64,000 nt of DNA from SAR202 cluster bacterium bin87 (GTDB lineage: Bacteria > Chloroflexota > Dehalococcoidia > Lucifugimonadales > UBA3495). Shown here in pieces: positions 18,045-27,264 of this stretch. Position 1 is the stretch's first letter, and each line of letters opens with the position of its first letter. Under the pieces are notes generated by a model, which saw only the letters and a program-made list of their open reading frames with translations, was not told the DNA's origin and did not search any database. The stretch is from contig MPNC01000002.1 in assembly GCA_002238825.1 (NCBI GenBank), positions 425,180 through 489,179 of the forward strand, in the 5' to 3' direction. A program made the translations under genes and the position numbers.

Positions 18045-19517
18045 CTAGTATCGTCCTCCCGCCCCGGCCGTGGCCAGCTGCGGGCTGCCCTCTGCCGGAC
18101 GCGAGTTGTACCGGCTGGAATAGTGGTACTCCTTGATGCTGTAGGCCATTATAGAAGCCGGGATCAGGGTAAGGCCTGCGATCAGGAACGGCCAGAAATA
18201 GCTGTTGCCAAACCATTCGTAGGCGTAACCGGCAAACTGGATGCTGAAAAACGACCCGATCTGATGGGAGAAAAACACCCAGCCGCTGATGGTTCCCAGC
18301 GCGCGGAACCCATAGACGTCGGCCGTCAGCGTCGACGTCAGCGGTACGCTGGCCACCCAGGACATGCCGGACAGCAGGGCGAATGCCACCAGACCCAGCA
18401 TCCCGTAGCCCATCAGTGGCAGGAACACCAGTGCCATGAACGCCACGCCTCTCGTCGCGTACACCAGCGCCAGCACGTTCTTGCGCCGCATCCGGTCACC
18501 CATGAACCCGGTAATGATCACCCCAGCGGCGTTGAGGCCGGTCATTACGCCGAACATCAACGCGGCGAACACCTTCTTGTCATCAAAGGTCATCCACAGG
18601 AAGTTGACCGTGTCCGGCAGGATGTCCTCCGCGTAGGGTATGAAGTGAATACTCAGCAGGCCGGTGGTGATACCGCAAACCACGTACGCCCCGGACAACT
18701 GCCACATGGGCGGCGACTTGAAGCACTGCCGCCAATTGTTCACTTCGTACAGGCCGGACTGGCGTCGCTGTGGCGCGCTTCCCGCCGGAGCGTCCTCGGG
18801 GTTGGGGTCGCCGTCCGGGTTCAGGCCCAATTCCGCCGGGCTGGGCCGGAGGAAGAACATCGCCAGCGGAGCCGACAGGAAAATGACCATTGCTCCCAGC
18901 AGGAACCACACCGTGCGCCAGCCGACCAGTTCCACCCCAGCTATGTTCAGGCTGGACCCGTCGATAACGCCCATCAGGTATGCGGCGAAGGGGATCATCA
19001 GCAGGCCGCCGATGGAAGTGCCGGCCGCAGCCAGGCCCGTCGCCTTGCTCCTCTTGCGCTGGAACCAGCGCACCACCAGGGCCAGCATGTTGGTTATCGA
19101 CGCCGCGCTCAGGCAGGTGTTGATCACGATGGAGAACACCACGATGAACCACAGCAGGTCCAATGGGATGCTGACCACGCCCAGGTTGAGCGAGTGGTCC
19201 AGGTCCTGGATGAACGCCAGGCTCATGATCGCCAGGCCCATTATGGACAGCCCGATCCCGAAGACCCGGCGCGGGCCGTACTTGTCGAACAGCGCGCCCA
19301 TGATGGGCTGCATCGCTCCGTTTATGAGAAAGCCAACGGAACCCACCCAGGAAATATCAGAGCGGTCCCACCCGAACGTGGGCTCCATCTCGGTAACAAA
19401 AAGGCCGAACCCCTGGCGGCCCGGCATCGAAAGGAAGGAAACGAAGAAGCAGGTGGCAACGATATACCAGCCGAAATACATCGGCGCGGCAACCGGCGCT
19501 GCGGATTTGGATGTCAT
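18045..19517 (-). CDS. major facilitator superfamily transporter
   Basis: 490 residues with about 12 predicted membrane helices and a central cytoplasmic loop (FFLRPSPAELGLNPDGDPNPEDAP) between helices 6 and 7. The N-terminus FGWYIVATCFFVSFLS and the motif GALFDKYGPRRVFGIGL (the MFS motif A region) resemble the monocarboxylate/oxalate-formate antiporter branch. ATG 19517 is chosen because AAGGGG precedes it by six bases; the upstream extension lacks membrane character. A second MFS gene of the same type lies just upstream (19849-21177). Substrate unknown, perhaps an organic acid. Confidence 0.88.
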   Translation of the reverse strand: MTSKSAAPVAAPMYFGWYIVATCFFVSFLSMPGRQGFGLFVTEMEPTFGWDRSDISWVGSVGFLINGAMQPIMGALFDKYGPRRVFGIGLSIMGLAIMSLAFIQDLDHSLNLGVVSIPLDLLWFIVVFSIVINTCLSAASITNMLALVVRWFQRKRSKATGLAAAGTSIGGLLMIPFAAYLMGVIDGSSLNIAGVELVGWRTVWFLLGAMVIFLSAPLAMFFLRPSPAELGLNPDGDPNPEDAPAGSAPQRRQSGLYEVNNWRQCFKSPPMWQLSGAYVVCGITTGLLSIHFIPYAEDILPDTVNFLWMTFDDKKVFAALMFGVMTGLNAAGVIITGFMGDRMRRKNVLALVYATRGVAFMALVFLPLMGYGMLGLVAFALLSGMSWVASVPLTSTLTADVYGFRALGTISGWVFFSHQIGSFFSIQFAGYAYEWFGNSYFWPFLIAGLTLIPASIMAYSIKEYHYSSRYNSRPAEGSPQLATAGAGGRY

Positions 19518-19625
19518 ACGACCCCTTGTCAGGCGCGTTCCGTGATCTGATGCACGGGCATCGCCACGTATCGTGCCATCATAGCAGGCGCACAAATGGG
19601 GCGCCAGTACACATCACCCACCAGA

Positions 19626-19757
19626 CAGGGCCTGTGCAAAGTAATGGGCTTCTTTGGTTTCCGCTCATCTTGAGCCTGTCGAAGGATGCTGCCGTTGCCG
19701 GAGTCGTGGTTCGACAAGCTCACCATGAGCGGGAGGACGGACTTTACACAGGCCCTG
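19626..19757 (+). mobile_element. ~131-bp miniature inverted-repeat element, copy B
   Basis: Termini CAGGGCCTGTGCAAAG and CTTTACACAGGCCCTG differ by one base. Flanks ACCCACCAGA (19616-19625) and ACCCAGCAGA (19758-19767) match at 9 of 10 positions, consistent with an aged target duplication. It lies between the two MFS genes; the remaining gap holds nothing else visible. Confidence 0.8.
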
Positions 19758-19848
19758 ACCCAGCAGAGCTCGGGATATCACCAGGCACGACGCAGGGACG
19801 GCCCGTCAGCGCAGCCGTCGGCGGCCGCAGTAAGCGCGACTACTCCGG

Positions 19849-21177
19849 CTAATCGGCGGCTCCTGCTACAGCCGGAGCAGTCTGATAACGCACCGAGTAC
19901 CTGCGCTCCCGGATGGAGAAGGCGCTGATCGCCGCCGGATACAGCATCACCGCGGCGATGGTGAACGCGATCACGTAGTCGCCGGTGATCTCGCGCAGGT
20001 AGCCGGCCATCAGTACGCTGGTGAACCCGCCCAACTGGTGGAACAGGAAGGCCACCCCCGAGATGGTCGCCAGGGACTTCAGCCCGTAAACCTCCGCTGT
20101 CAGCGAGGTTGTCAACGGCGCCGTGGCGATCCAGGACAGGCCCGCAACCACGGAGAAGATCAGCAACCCGGCTATCACCGGTATGCCCGGTACGACCAAC
20201 GAGGCCACCAGAATCACATAGCCGGTTCCCCGACAGAAGTACACCAGCGCGAGCCAGTTCTTGCGCCGGCCGATGCGGTCTGAAATCCAGCCGGCGCCGG
20301 TTGCACCGAGCGCGTTGAGGCCGGACATCAACCCGAAAATCAACGCCGCGGTCTGAGGGTTGATCCCCTCTTCCACCGCCATCGGCACGAAGTGCACGGC
20401 CAGCATGAAGGTCGTCGACCCACAGATGAAATACGAAAAGCTCATCTGCCAGATCGGGAGCGAACGGAATGCCTGACGCCAGTTCTCGGCGAACAGCGGC
20501 TGAGCCGGTGGTTGGGAGGCTCCCGGAGACCCGGCCGGTCCGTCGTCTGGCAGCGGGTCGCCGTCGGGTGTCAAACCCTTCTTCGCCGGGTCGTCGTGCA
20601 GGAACATGAAAGCCAGGGGGATGCCCAGCACCAGGATCATCACACCCAGCACTATCCACGACAGCCGCCAGTCGATCAGGCTGATCATGTACGCCGCAAA
20701 GGGAACCAGGATCAAACCGCCCAGGGACATGCCGGAGGCGTTCAGGCCGATTACCAAGCCCCGCCGGCGGCGGAACCATTTGCTGAGCATTGCCCCGGTG
20801 TTGGTCAGCGACGTGCCGCTCTGGCCCACTGCCGCTACCACGCCAAAAATCGAGATCAGGTACCAAATGCTGCCCGTGGCCGCCATCAGCAGCGTGGACA
20901 CACCCACCACCACAATTCCCGCCATCACCACGATCCGCACGCCCACCCGGTCGAACAGGTACCCCATGAAAGGCTGCGACACCCCGTTCAGCAAGGCTCC
21001 CAGCGCGGCCGCCCACGAGACGACGGTCCGGTTCCACTCGAATTCCGCCTCCATGGGAACAACAAAGGCGCCGAACGCGTTCCGCGTGCCCATGGTGAGG
21101 AACGCGATGAACATGCAGGTGGCCACAACAAACCACCCGTAAAACATGCCGGACCGCGCCGGATTACTCACCGCCAT
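19849..21177 (-). CDS. major facilitator superfamily transporter
   Basis: 442 residues, about 12 membrane helices, similar in layout to the MFS gene at 18045-19517: N-terminus MFYGWFVVATCMFIAFLT, motif A region GYLFDRVGVRIVVMAG, and a central loop FLHDDPAKKGLTPDGDPLP that closely parallels the other copy. Both look like oxalate-formate/monocarboxylate antiporter relatives. A run of G (GGGGG) precedes ATG 21177. The two genes are probable ancient duplicates separated by a miniature element. Confidence 0.88.
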   Translation of the reverse strand: MAVSNPARSGMFYGWFVVATCMFIAFLTMGTRNAFGAFVVPMEAEFEWNRTVVSWAAALGALLNGVSQPFMGYLFDRVGVRIVVMAGIVVVGVSTLLMAATGSIWYLISIFGVVAAVGQSGTSLTNTGAMLSKWFRRRRGLVIGLNASGMSLGGLILVPFAAYMISLIDWRLSWIVLGVMILVLGIPLAFMFLHDDPAKKGLTPDGDPLPDDGPAGSPGASQPPAQPLFAENWRQAFRSLPIWQMSFSYFICGSTTFMLAVHFVPMAVEEGINPQTAALIFGLMSGLNALGATGAGWISDRIGRRKNWLALVYFCRGTGYVILVASLVVPGIPVIAGLLIFSVVAGLSWIATAPLTTSLTAEVYGLKSLATISGVAFLFHQLGGFTSVLMAGYLREITGDYVIAFTIAAVMLYPAAISAFSIRERRYSVRYQTAPAVAGAAD

Positions 21178-21379
21178 GACGCCCCCAAGCCCCTTCGCTA
21201 CGTTGCCCGTGGATTGAGGCGGATTGTATGCCTACAACGGTGGGTGCGCAAGGAAAGTCATGGTTATTGTTCAGACTTGAAGGGGCAGTTTCACGCGGCG
21301 ATAGTTGCAAATCACCGCAATCCGCCTGCTGCTCGTGATCCTCCGAACCCCACTCCCCAACAAGTCACGGACCAGTCCG

Positions 21380-21964
21380 TTACGCTTCAATCGGAGGCAA
21401 AAACTCTTGTAGTTGCAGCACGACGTCCGGGAAAGATCCGGGGCTGATCCTTCCACCAGCCCTGACGATGCGTACAGTGTCATACCCTGACCCGGATGGT
21501 TGCGTGCGAATTTCCACCTCTCCTGTCCGCAGGTTGGCTATCCACATTTCAGGGATGCCGGCGGCGGCATAAGCGGCGGCCTTTGGCCCGCTGTCATATT
21601 CCAAAGACGTCTCGGCAACCTCAATCACCAGGAGAACATCTTCGGGTTTTGCCGGATCCGTGTGATAACCCTCTCGAAGGCGGAGCAAAGCAAGATCAGG
21701 CTGCGGCGCACTGAATTCGTCAAGTCGAATCGAACCCTGCACTCTAACTACGGCGCGACCCACCAACGCCGGCGCCAACAGCATGTTGAGGGCATCCGTG
21801 CAAAAGAGGTGGGGGTCACCAATTGGCGCCATGCGGATAACCTCCCCGTCCAGCAGTTCGATCCGTTCGTCCTGTAGCAGAATTCCGAACTTGCCCATTG
21901 CGATGAACTCTGCCACGGTGAACAGCCGCCGCTGCGATTCGGTTTGGGTTGCGGTGGTGGTCAT
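21380..21964 (-). CDS. Uma2 family (DUF820) putative endonuclease
   Basis: 194 residues with the PD-(D/E)XK core of Uma2: LLDGEVIRMAPIGDPH, then QPDLALLR, then VLLVIEVAETSLEYD with the E-x-E/K segment, and EMWIANLRTGEVEI. Uma2 genes are abundant in Chloroflexota and cyanobacteria and often drift between genomes; a physiological role is not established. A second copy is at 27261-27866. Confidence 0.85.
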   Translation of the reverse strand: MTTTATQTESQRRLFTVAEFIAMGKFGILLQDERIELLDGEVIRMAPIGDPHLFCTDALNMLLAPALVGRAVVRVQGSIRLDEFSAPQPDLALLRLREGYHTDPAKPEDVLLVIEVAETSLEYDSGPKAAAYAAAGIPEMWIANLRTGEVEIRTQPSGSGYDTVRIVRAGGRISPGSFPDVVLQLQEFLPPIEA

Positions 21965-22018
21965 TTGAGTGCCTCGCGTGTATGGCTCCGGTACGCCGCC
22001 ATTTACCAGATCTCTCTT

Positions 22019-22285
22019 CTACGCTTCCCGGTTTCCTGCCTTGATGAAAATCTTGGTGTCTCGATTTTGAACTACCGCGCCACGAGCCATCAGCCCACCA
22101 AGGACCGAGTAGGTCAAGTAATTCCGCTGCCCGTCACGGATGGATGACCGCAGTCCAAGCAAAGCCGCAATTTGCGAGTTGCGGAGTCCATCGGGATGCG
22201 ATTCCAGCAACATCAGAATCGCGGATTCGATATGCCGCAAACCTTCCTGCGCAAGTACTTGGGCTGCCGGGTGGTCGTTCGTCAC
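22019..22285 (-). CDS. small winged-helix protein
   Basis: 88 residues. The segment IESAILMLLESHPDGLRNSQIAALLGLRSS is a winged-helix recognition unit, followed by QRNYLTYSVLGGLMARGAVV and the wing NRDTKIFIKAG. This resembles the DNA-binding modules next to some restriction-type nucleases. GTG 22285 has GAAGGCGG upstream; a longer start at 22303 lacks this. It lies three genes from a Uma2 gene and just downstream of a Cys-rich small gene. Confidence 0.6.
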   Translation of the reverse strand: MTNDHPAAQVLAQEGLRHIESAILMLLESHPDGLRNSQIAALLGLRSSIRDGQRNYLTYSVLGGLMARGAVVQNRDTKIFIKAGNREA

Positions 22286-22306
22286 AGGACCGCCTTCCCT
22301 CACTCT

Positions 22307-22726
22307 CTATCCACAGATGGAGGCACTGGGCCGCAAATCACCGTAGTGCAATGAGTTGCAGGCATTTGCATGTTGGTCCAAACAGCCGTAACACGCAACG
22401 GTGTCGCAGCCTTGATTCTGGCACGCTTGGCAACAGCGGTCGCAAAATTCGCGTGCGCAAGCAACACACGAATGGTCTACCTCCGGGCACAACGGGCGAT
22501 CGCAAGAGTGACACCCAACCATTGGGCCGGCATCTTCATCGTAGTGCAATCTGCGGCACACGTCACAGAAGCTGGGGAGGATCGCCATATCGCTGCAAAC
22601 GATTTCGCAGTTGTTCATCGTAAGCGACAAATTCCCCGGAGCCCGAGAAAGGTTGAGGGCACCGTCAGAAGACAACACCCTCGCTGATACTCCTAACCAA
22701 ACGGCAACGCCTAAGATTGAAATCAC
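22307..22726 (-). CDS. cysteine-rich small protein (zinc-finger-like)
   Basis: Up to 139 residues; a shorter form begins at ATG 22618 (103 residues). The C-terminal part holds 17 cysteines in CxxC-type pairs: FCDVCRRLHYDEDAG, GCHSCDRPLCPE, SCVACAREFCDRCCQAC, CDTVACYGC. This looks like several treble-clef or B-box zinc sites. Neither start has a convincing ribosome binding site. The gene lies 28 bases after the flavoprotein gene on the same strand. Function unknown. Confidence 0.45.
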   Translation of the reverse strand: MISILGVAVWLGVSARVLSSDGALNLSRAPGNLSLTMNNCEIVCSDMAILPSFCDVCRRLHYDEDAGPMVGCHSCDRPLCPEVDHSCVACAREFCDRCCQACQNQGCDTVACYGCLDQHANACNSLHYGDLRPSASICG

Positions 22727-22754
22727 TCGGCAGAGGCAGCCTGTCTGGTCAAAA

Positions 22755-24260
22755 CTACACGTCCTTCAACGCCAGCGCGTCCTCGCCGGCGCTGTTGCCG
22801 GCCAGGCGGCCGAACACCATGCCGGCGCTCAGGCCGCTGCCGCCGGGGTAGTTGTGGTAGAACAGGCCGCCGACCATCTCGCCGGCGGCGTAGAGGCCCG
22901 GTATGGGATCCTGGGCGTTGGTCACCACCTGGCCCCGGTTGTTCACCTTGACGCCGCCGAAGGTGAAGGTGATGCCGGTGGTCACGGCCCACCCGCGATA
23001 GGGAGGCGTGTCCAGGGTCTGCGCCCAGTTGGTCTTGTTGACCGCCAGGCCCTCGGTGCAGCGTCCGTCCTTGACCGTCGGGTTGTACTCGATGTCCTGG
23101 CGCACGGCGGCGTTGTATGCCTCCACCTCGCGCACCAACCCCTCGGGATCGATGTCCAGCATCCGCGCCAGTTCCTCGATGGAGTTGGCCTCGGCGGTGG
23201 TTGCCTGGGGAATCCAGTACTCGTCGCGGAGCAGGTGTTTCACCTTCTCGTCGAAAATCTGGAAGCACAGGCCCTGGGGCTGATCCATCAACGCCCGTCC
23301 GTAGGTGACGTAGGTGTAGTTGCGGAAGTCCGCGCCTTCGTCCAGGAACCGTTCGCCGTTGATGTTGACCATCAGGCCGAAGGGGTAGGAGTGCTTCTGG
23401 AATAGCTCGGTGACCGTGCGGTCGCCGAAGGTGGGCGCGTTCATGTCCCAGGCCACGGCGTGGCACGACGACCAGTGCCCGTAGGACTGCCCGCCCACGT
23501 CCAGAGCCATCTTGATGCCGTCGCCGGTGTTGTAGGGGATGCCGCGAACCTTCACGGTCTCCCAACCGGGGCCCAGGTACCGGCAGCGCATTTCGGCGTT
23601 CGCCTCGAATCCGCCAGCGGCCAGCACCACCGCGCGCGCCGACAAATCCTCGAAGCCGTCCGGTCCCTTGACCCGCAGGCCGGCCACGTTGCCCTTCTGG
23701 TCCTGGATCAGCGACACGCCCTCGGTGGAGTACCGCACCTCGACGCCGAGCCGCTGGCAGACATCGAACTGCTGGTCCGACAGGCCCTTGCCCGCGCCCA
23801 CGGCCTCGACCACGAGACCGCCCCAGAACCGGAACTTGTCGCCGTCACGGAAGGCCTGGCGGCCGAAGGAAAGCACGAACCGCACGCCGTGTTCCTGCAG
23901 CCACTTCATCGTGGGGTAGGAATGGCTCACCAGGATCTCGGCCAGCTCCGGGTCCGACAATCCGTGGGTGACCCGCATCATGTCGTCGTAGAACTGGTTC
24001 TCGGTGTACTGCCCCACCTCGACGGAGTTCGCCTCGGTCTCGGACATATCGGGAATGAGACCCTTGATGTCGTCCAGCCCGTTGTAGGCGAAACGGATGA
24101 TGCCGCCGGTAAAGTAGGTGTTGCCGCCGCGGAAATACTCCGGTGCCTTTTCGACGACCAGCACCGACTGGGTCTGCTCGCGGGCGGCGATGGCGGCGGA
24201 CAGAGCGGCGTTGCCGGCTCCCACCACGATTACGTCATAAACAGTGTCATTAGCAGGCAA
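22755..24260 (-). CDS. FAD-dependent fumarate reductase/TcuA-like flavoprotein
   Basis: 501 residues of the succinate dehydrogenase/fumarate reductase flavoprotein superfamily, closest by pattern to FAD-dependent tricarballylate dehydrogenase (TcuA). The Rossmann motif is VIVVGAGNAALSAAIAARE near residue 10, the capping domain spans the middle, and the C-terminus has GLYAAGEMVGGLFYHNYPGG with the FAD-contacting SGLSAGMVFGRLAG. The start is TTG 24260 with GAGGTG upstream. It is divergent from GMC gene 2 over 210 bases. Substrate unknown: a carboxylic acid or ketosteroid-like compound are options. Confidence 0.82.
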   Translation of the reverse strand: MPANDTVYDVIVVGAGNAALSAAIAAREQTQSVLVVEKAPEYFRGGNTYFTGGIIRFAYNGLDDIKGLIPDMSETEANSVEVGQYTENQFYDDMMRVTHGLSDPELAEILVSHSYPTMKWLQEHGVRFVLSFGRQAFRDGDKFRFWGGLVVEAVGAGKGLSDQQFDVCQRLGVEVRYSTEGVSLIQDQKGNVAGLRVKGPDGFEDLSARAVVLAAGGFEANAEMRCRYLGPGWETVKVRGIPYNTGDGIKMALDVGGQSYGHWSSCHAVAWDMNAPTFGDRTVTELFQKHSYPFGLMVNINGERFLDEGADFRNYTYVTYGRALMDQPQGLCFQIFDEKVKHLLRDEYWIPQATTAEANSIEELARMLDIDPEGLVREVEAYNAAVRQDIEYNPTVKDGRCTEGLAVNKTNWAQTLDTPPYRGWAVTTGITFTFGGVKVNNRGQVVTNAQDPIPGLYAAGEMVGGLFYHNYPGGSGLSAGMVFGRLAGNSAGEDALALKDV

Positions 24261-24470
24261 AACCGCACCTCAAAGGCCCGCCGGGTACGTTCCGGCAGGC
24301 AAATTTCCGTACCCGATGATACCACAGCGCCCCTTTTCATCCGGTCGATGCATGGTGCCGCGAGCCCGGCTGATGTACCCTTGCAGCGCATCGGCGGCCC
24401 CGAAATTCAAGCTCTGGCAAGTCCCGACGGGCAACCGGGGGTGGGGCGTAGATACCCATTTGGTGGTGAC

Positions 24471-26030
24471 ATGCAATACGACGTAATCATTGTGGGTGGC
24501 GGATCCGCCGGCTCAACCCTCGCCGCCCGTATCTCCGAAGACCCGGCCCGCTCGGTCCTCCTGCTGGAGGCCGGCCCCGATTATGCCGACTTTGAACACT
24601 GGCCCGCCGAACTCCGCGACGGAACCAGCCAGGAGGCCTCCACGCCGGGCGCGGCCTTCAACTGGTCCTACCAGGCCACCGCCACCGACCGCCAGACCGA
24701 CCCGATACAGATCGCCCGGGGTCGGGTGATGGGTGGGTCCGGCGCCGTCAACGGGCAGGTGTTCCTGCGCGGCCTTCCCGAGGATTACGACGGCTGGGCC
24801 GCCCGGGGCAATGACCAGTGGGCCTATGGTCACGTCCTCCCTTACTTCCGCAAGCTGGAATCCGACGCCGACGTGCAGGACGACTTCCACGGAAGTGACG
24901 GCCCGGTGCCGGTGGTCCGCGCCCCGCGCGACGCCTGGCATCCCTTCCAGCACGCCTTCGTGCAGGCCTGCGTGGGTCTCGGCTATCCCGAAGATACGGA
25001 CATGAACCATCCTTCGTCTGCCGGTGTTGGTCCGGCGCCCATGAACAACCCGGCCGGCATCCGAATGAGCTGTGCCCTGGCCTATCTCTCTTCGGCACGT
25101 CATCGCCTGAACCTGACGATCCGGGGAAACGTGTCCGTCCGGCGCGTACTGTTCGACGGACGAAAGGCGCTGGGAGTCGAGGCCGAGAGCGGCGGCGAGG
25201 TATTCACGGCATTCGGCAGTGAGATCGTCGTCTGCGCCAGCGGCATCGCGTCGCCGCAACTGCTGATGCTGTCCGGCATCGGCCCGGCCGATCATCTGAC
25301 TGAGCTGGGCATCCCCGTGGTGCAGGACCTCCCCGGCGTTGGCCAGAACCTGCGCGATCACCCGCTGGTGTACGTCGACACCGCGCTGCATCCCGACTAC
25401 ATCTCCGCCGACTTCAGCGGGTCGCGGATTCAGACCCTGCTGCGCTATACCACCGCCAACTCCGACTCCCGCAACGACATGCACGTTTACGTCAACAACG
25501 TGGCTTCGGGGCCAAGCCCATTGGGTAGCGGGCCAGGTGCGGATCAACCCACCCTGCGCATGACCTGCATCCTGCAGTCCGCGGAGAGCGCCGGCGAGTT
25601 GCGCCTGGCCTCCTCAAACCCCAACGACAAGCCTCTCATCGACTATCGCTACCTGCGCAGCGACCGGGACCGGCAGCGGTTGCGCGAAGCCGTTCGCCTC
25701 TGCCGGCGCATCCTGGACCAACCCACATTCGCGTCCATCGCCGGCGACCCGGTGTCACCCACGGCTGAGGAAATCGCCTCCGACACCGCTCTGGACGACT
25801 GGCTCCTGCGCAACGTGTTCACCACCTTCCACACGTCAGGCTCGTGCCGCATGGGGCCGGCCGACGACCCCATAGCCGTGGTGGACCAGTACTGCCGCGT
25901 CCACGGCGTCGACAACCTGCGCGTCGTCGACCTGTCAATCTGCCCCAACGTGGTGCGGGCCAACACCAACGCCACCGCCATCATGATCGGTGAGCGCGCC
26001 GCCGGGTGGATCGCCAACGATCAGCCGTAG
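24471..26030 (+). CDS. GMC family FAD-dependent oxidoreductase (second copy)
   Basis: 519 residues. The FAD motif is VGGGSAGSTLAARIS, the GMC signature RGRVMGGSGAVNGQVFLRG, and the C-terminus has HTSGSCRMGPADDP and VRANTNATAIMIGERAA. It parallels the GMC protein at 3725-5275 throughout, including EDYDGWA and NHPSSAGVGPAPMNNPAGIR. ATG 24471 was selected because the frame upstream is antisense to the flavoprotein gene and carries no GMC sequence. An aminotransferase gene follows after 49 bases. Alcohol substrate unknown. Confidence 0.9.
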   Translation: MQYDVIIVGGGSAGSTLAARISEDPARSVLLLEAGPDYADFEHWPAELRDGTSQEASTPGAAFNWSYQATATDRQTDPIQIARGRVMGGSGAVNGQVFLRGLPEDYDGWAARGNDQWAYGHVLPYFRKLESDADVQDDFHGSDGPVPVVRAPRDAWHPFQHAFVQACVGLGYPEDTDMNHPSSAGVGPAPMNNPAGIRMSCALAYLSSARHRLNLTIRGNVSVRRVLFDGRKALGVEAESGGEVFTAFGSEIVVCASGIASPQLLMLSGIGPADHLTELGIPVVQDLPGVGQNLRDHPLVYVDTALHPDYISADFSGSRIQTLLRYTTANSDSRNDMHVYVNNVASGPSPLGSGPGADQPTLRMTCILQSAESAGELRLASSNPNDKPLIDYRYLRSDRDRQRLREAVRLCRRILDQPTFASIAGDPVSPTAEEIASDTALDDWLLRNVFTTFHTSGSCRMGPADDPIAVVDQYCRVHGVDNLRVVDLSICPNVVRANTNATAIMIGERAAGWIANDQP

Positions 26031-26079
26031 CTGCTCGCTATAATTGCCCTCATCCCGACACCCCTGCACGGAGTTTCCC

Positions 26080-27264
26080 ATGCCCATTTCTGAATACGTC
26101 AGCCGTTCCATGGAAGAGGGCGGCTGGATTCGCCGCATGTTCGAGGTGGGCATCGCCCTCAAGGCGCAGTACGGCGAGGACAACGTTTTCGACCTCTCCC
26201 TGGGCAACCCGATCATGGAACCGCCGGCGGAGTTCCACGCCGAGCTGCTCCGCATCGCGCAGTCTCCGACCGCCGGGATGCACCGCTACATGCCCAACGC
26301 CGGCTATCCGGAGACCCGGCAGGCCGTCGCCGACACGCTGGCTGCCGAAACCGGCCTGCCCTTCGGCGTCGGCGACATCGTCATGACTTGCGGTGCGGCC
26401 GGCGCGGCCAACGTGGTCCTTCGCGCCATACTGAACCCCGGCGACGAGGTGGTAATCCTCTCACCCTTCTTTGGCGAGTACGTCTACTACATCCAGAACC
26501 ACAACGGCGTCCCCATCATCGTGCCCACCGATGCGGAGTTTGGGCTGGATGTCGCTGCCATTGAAGCGGCCATCACGCCGCGCACCCGGGCCGTGATGCT
26601 GAACTCCCCCAACAACCCATCCGGCGTCGTGTATCCCGCTGAGGACATAGCAGCGCTGGCAGATGCGATCACGCAGGCCGAGAACCGGTACGGTTCCGAA
26701 ATCTTCATCATCAGCGACGAGCCCTACCGCCGCATCATCTACGACGACCTGACCTACCCGCAGGTCTTTCCCCATTACGAACGGACCATCGTAGTGAACT
26801 CGCACGCCAAGGACCTGGGCCTGCCCGGCGAGCGCATCGGCCATATCGCCATCCACCCCGACTACTCCGGGAAAGCTGAGTTGTTCGACGGGTTGGTCTT
26901 CTGCAACCGTGTCCTGGGCTTCGTCAACGCGCCGGCCCTCATGCAGCACGTCGTCCGCGCGGTGCAGGACGCGTCGGTGGACGTCGGCGAGTACCAGCGC
27001 AAGCGGGACTTCCTCTACGAGCGGCTAACTGGCATGGGCTACTCGGTGGTCAAGCCCCAGGGCGCGTTCTACCTGTTCCCCCGTTCGCCCCTGGCCGACG
27101 ACGAGGCATTCGTCGCGGCTCTGCAGGAATACAACGTCCTCGTGGTGCCGGGCAAGGGCTTCGGCACGCCCGGCCACTTCCGCATCTCCTACTGCCTGGA
27201 AGACCGCGTCCTGGAAGGTTCCATGGACGGCTTCGCCCGCGCCGCCGAGCAGTACCTGCGCTAG
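26080..27264 (+). CDS. pyridoxal-phosphate-dependent aminotransferase, class I/II
   Basis: 394 residues of the fold-type I aminotransferase family. Motifs in order: MTCGAAGAANVVLRAIL, PFFGEYVYYIQNH, LNSPNNPSGVVYPAE, the cofactor Asp/Tyr in IISDEPYRRIIYDD and the Schiff-base lysine in VNSHAKDLGLPGERIGH. GGAG precedes ATG 26080, and a TATAAT at 26039-26044 may serve as a -10 box. It follows a GMC gene on the same strand. Aspartate- or aromatic-type aminotransferase is likely, but specificity is open. Its TAG stop overlaps the TAG of the converging Uma2 gene (shared CTAG). Confidence 0.88.
   Translation: MPISEYVSRSMEEGGWIRRMFEVGIALKAQYGEDNVFDLSLGNPIMEPPAEFHAELLRIAQSPTAGMHRYMPNAGYPETRQAVADTLAAETGLPFGVGDIVMTCGAAGAANVVLRAILNPGDEVVILSPFFGEYVYYIQNHNGVPIIVPTDAEFGLDVAAIEAAITPRTRAVMLNSPNNPSGVVYPAEDIAALADAITQAENRYGSEIFIISDEPYRRIIYDDLTYPQVFPHYERTIVVNSHAKDLGLPGERIGHIAIHPDYSGKAELFDGLVFCNRVLGFVNAPALMQHVVRAVQDASVDVGEYQRKRDFLYERLTGMGYSVVKPQGAFYLFPRSPLADDEAFVAALQEYNVLVVPGKGFGTPGHFRISYCLEDRVLEGSMDGFARAAEQYLR

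Noticed and set aside
17826-19550. 574-codon forward open frame
   Set aside because: Antisense to an MFS transporter with evident membrane helices; the product is His/Gln/Arg-rich without domains.
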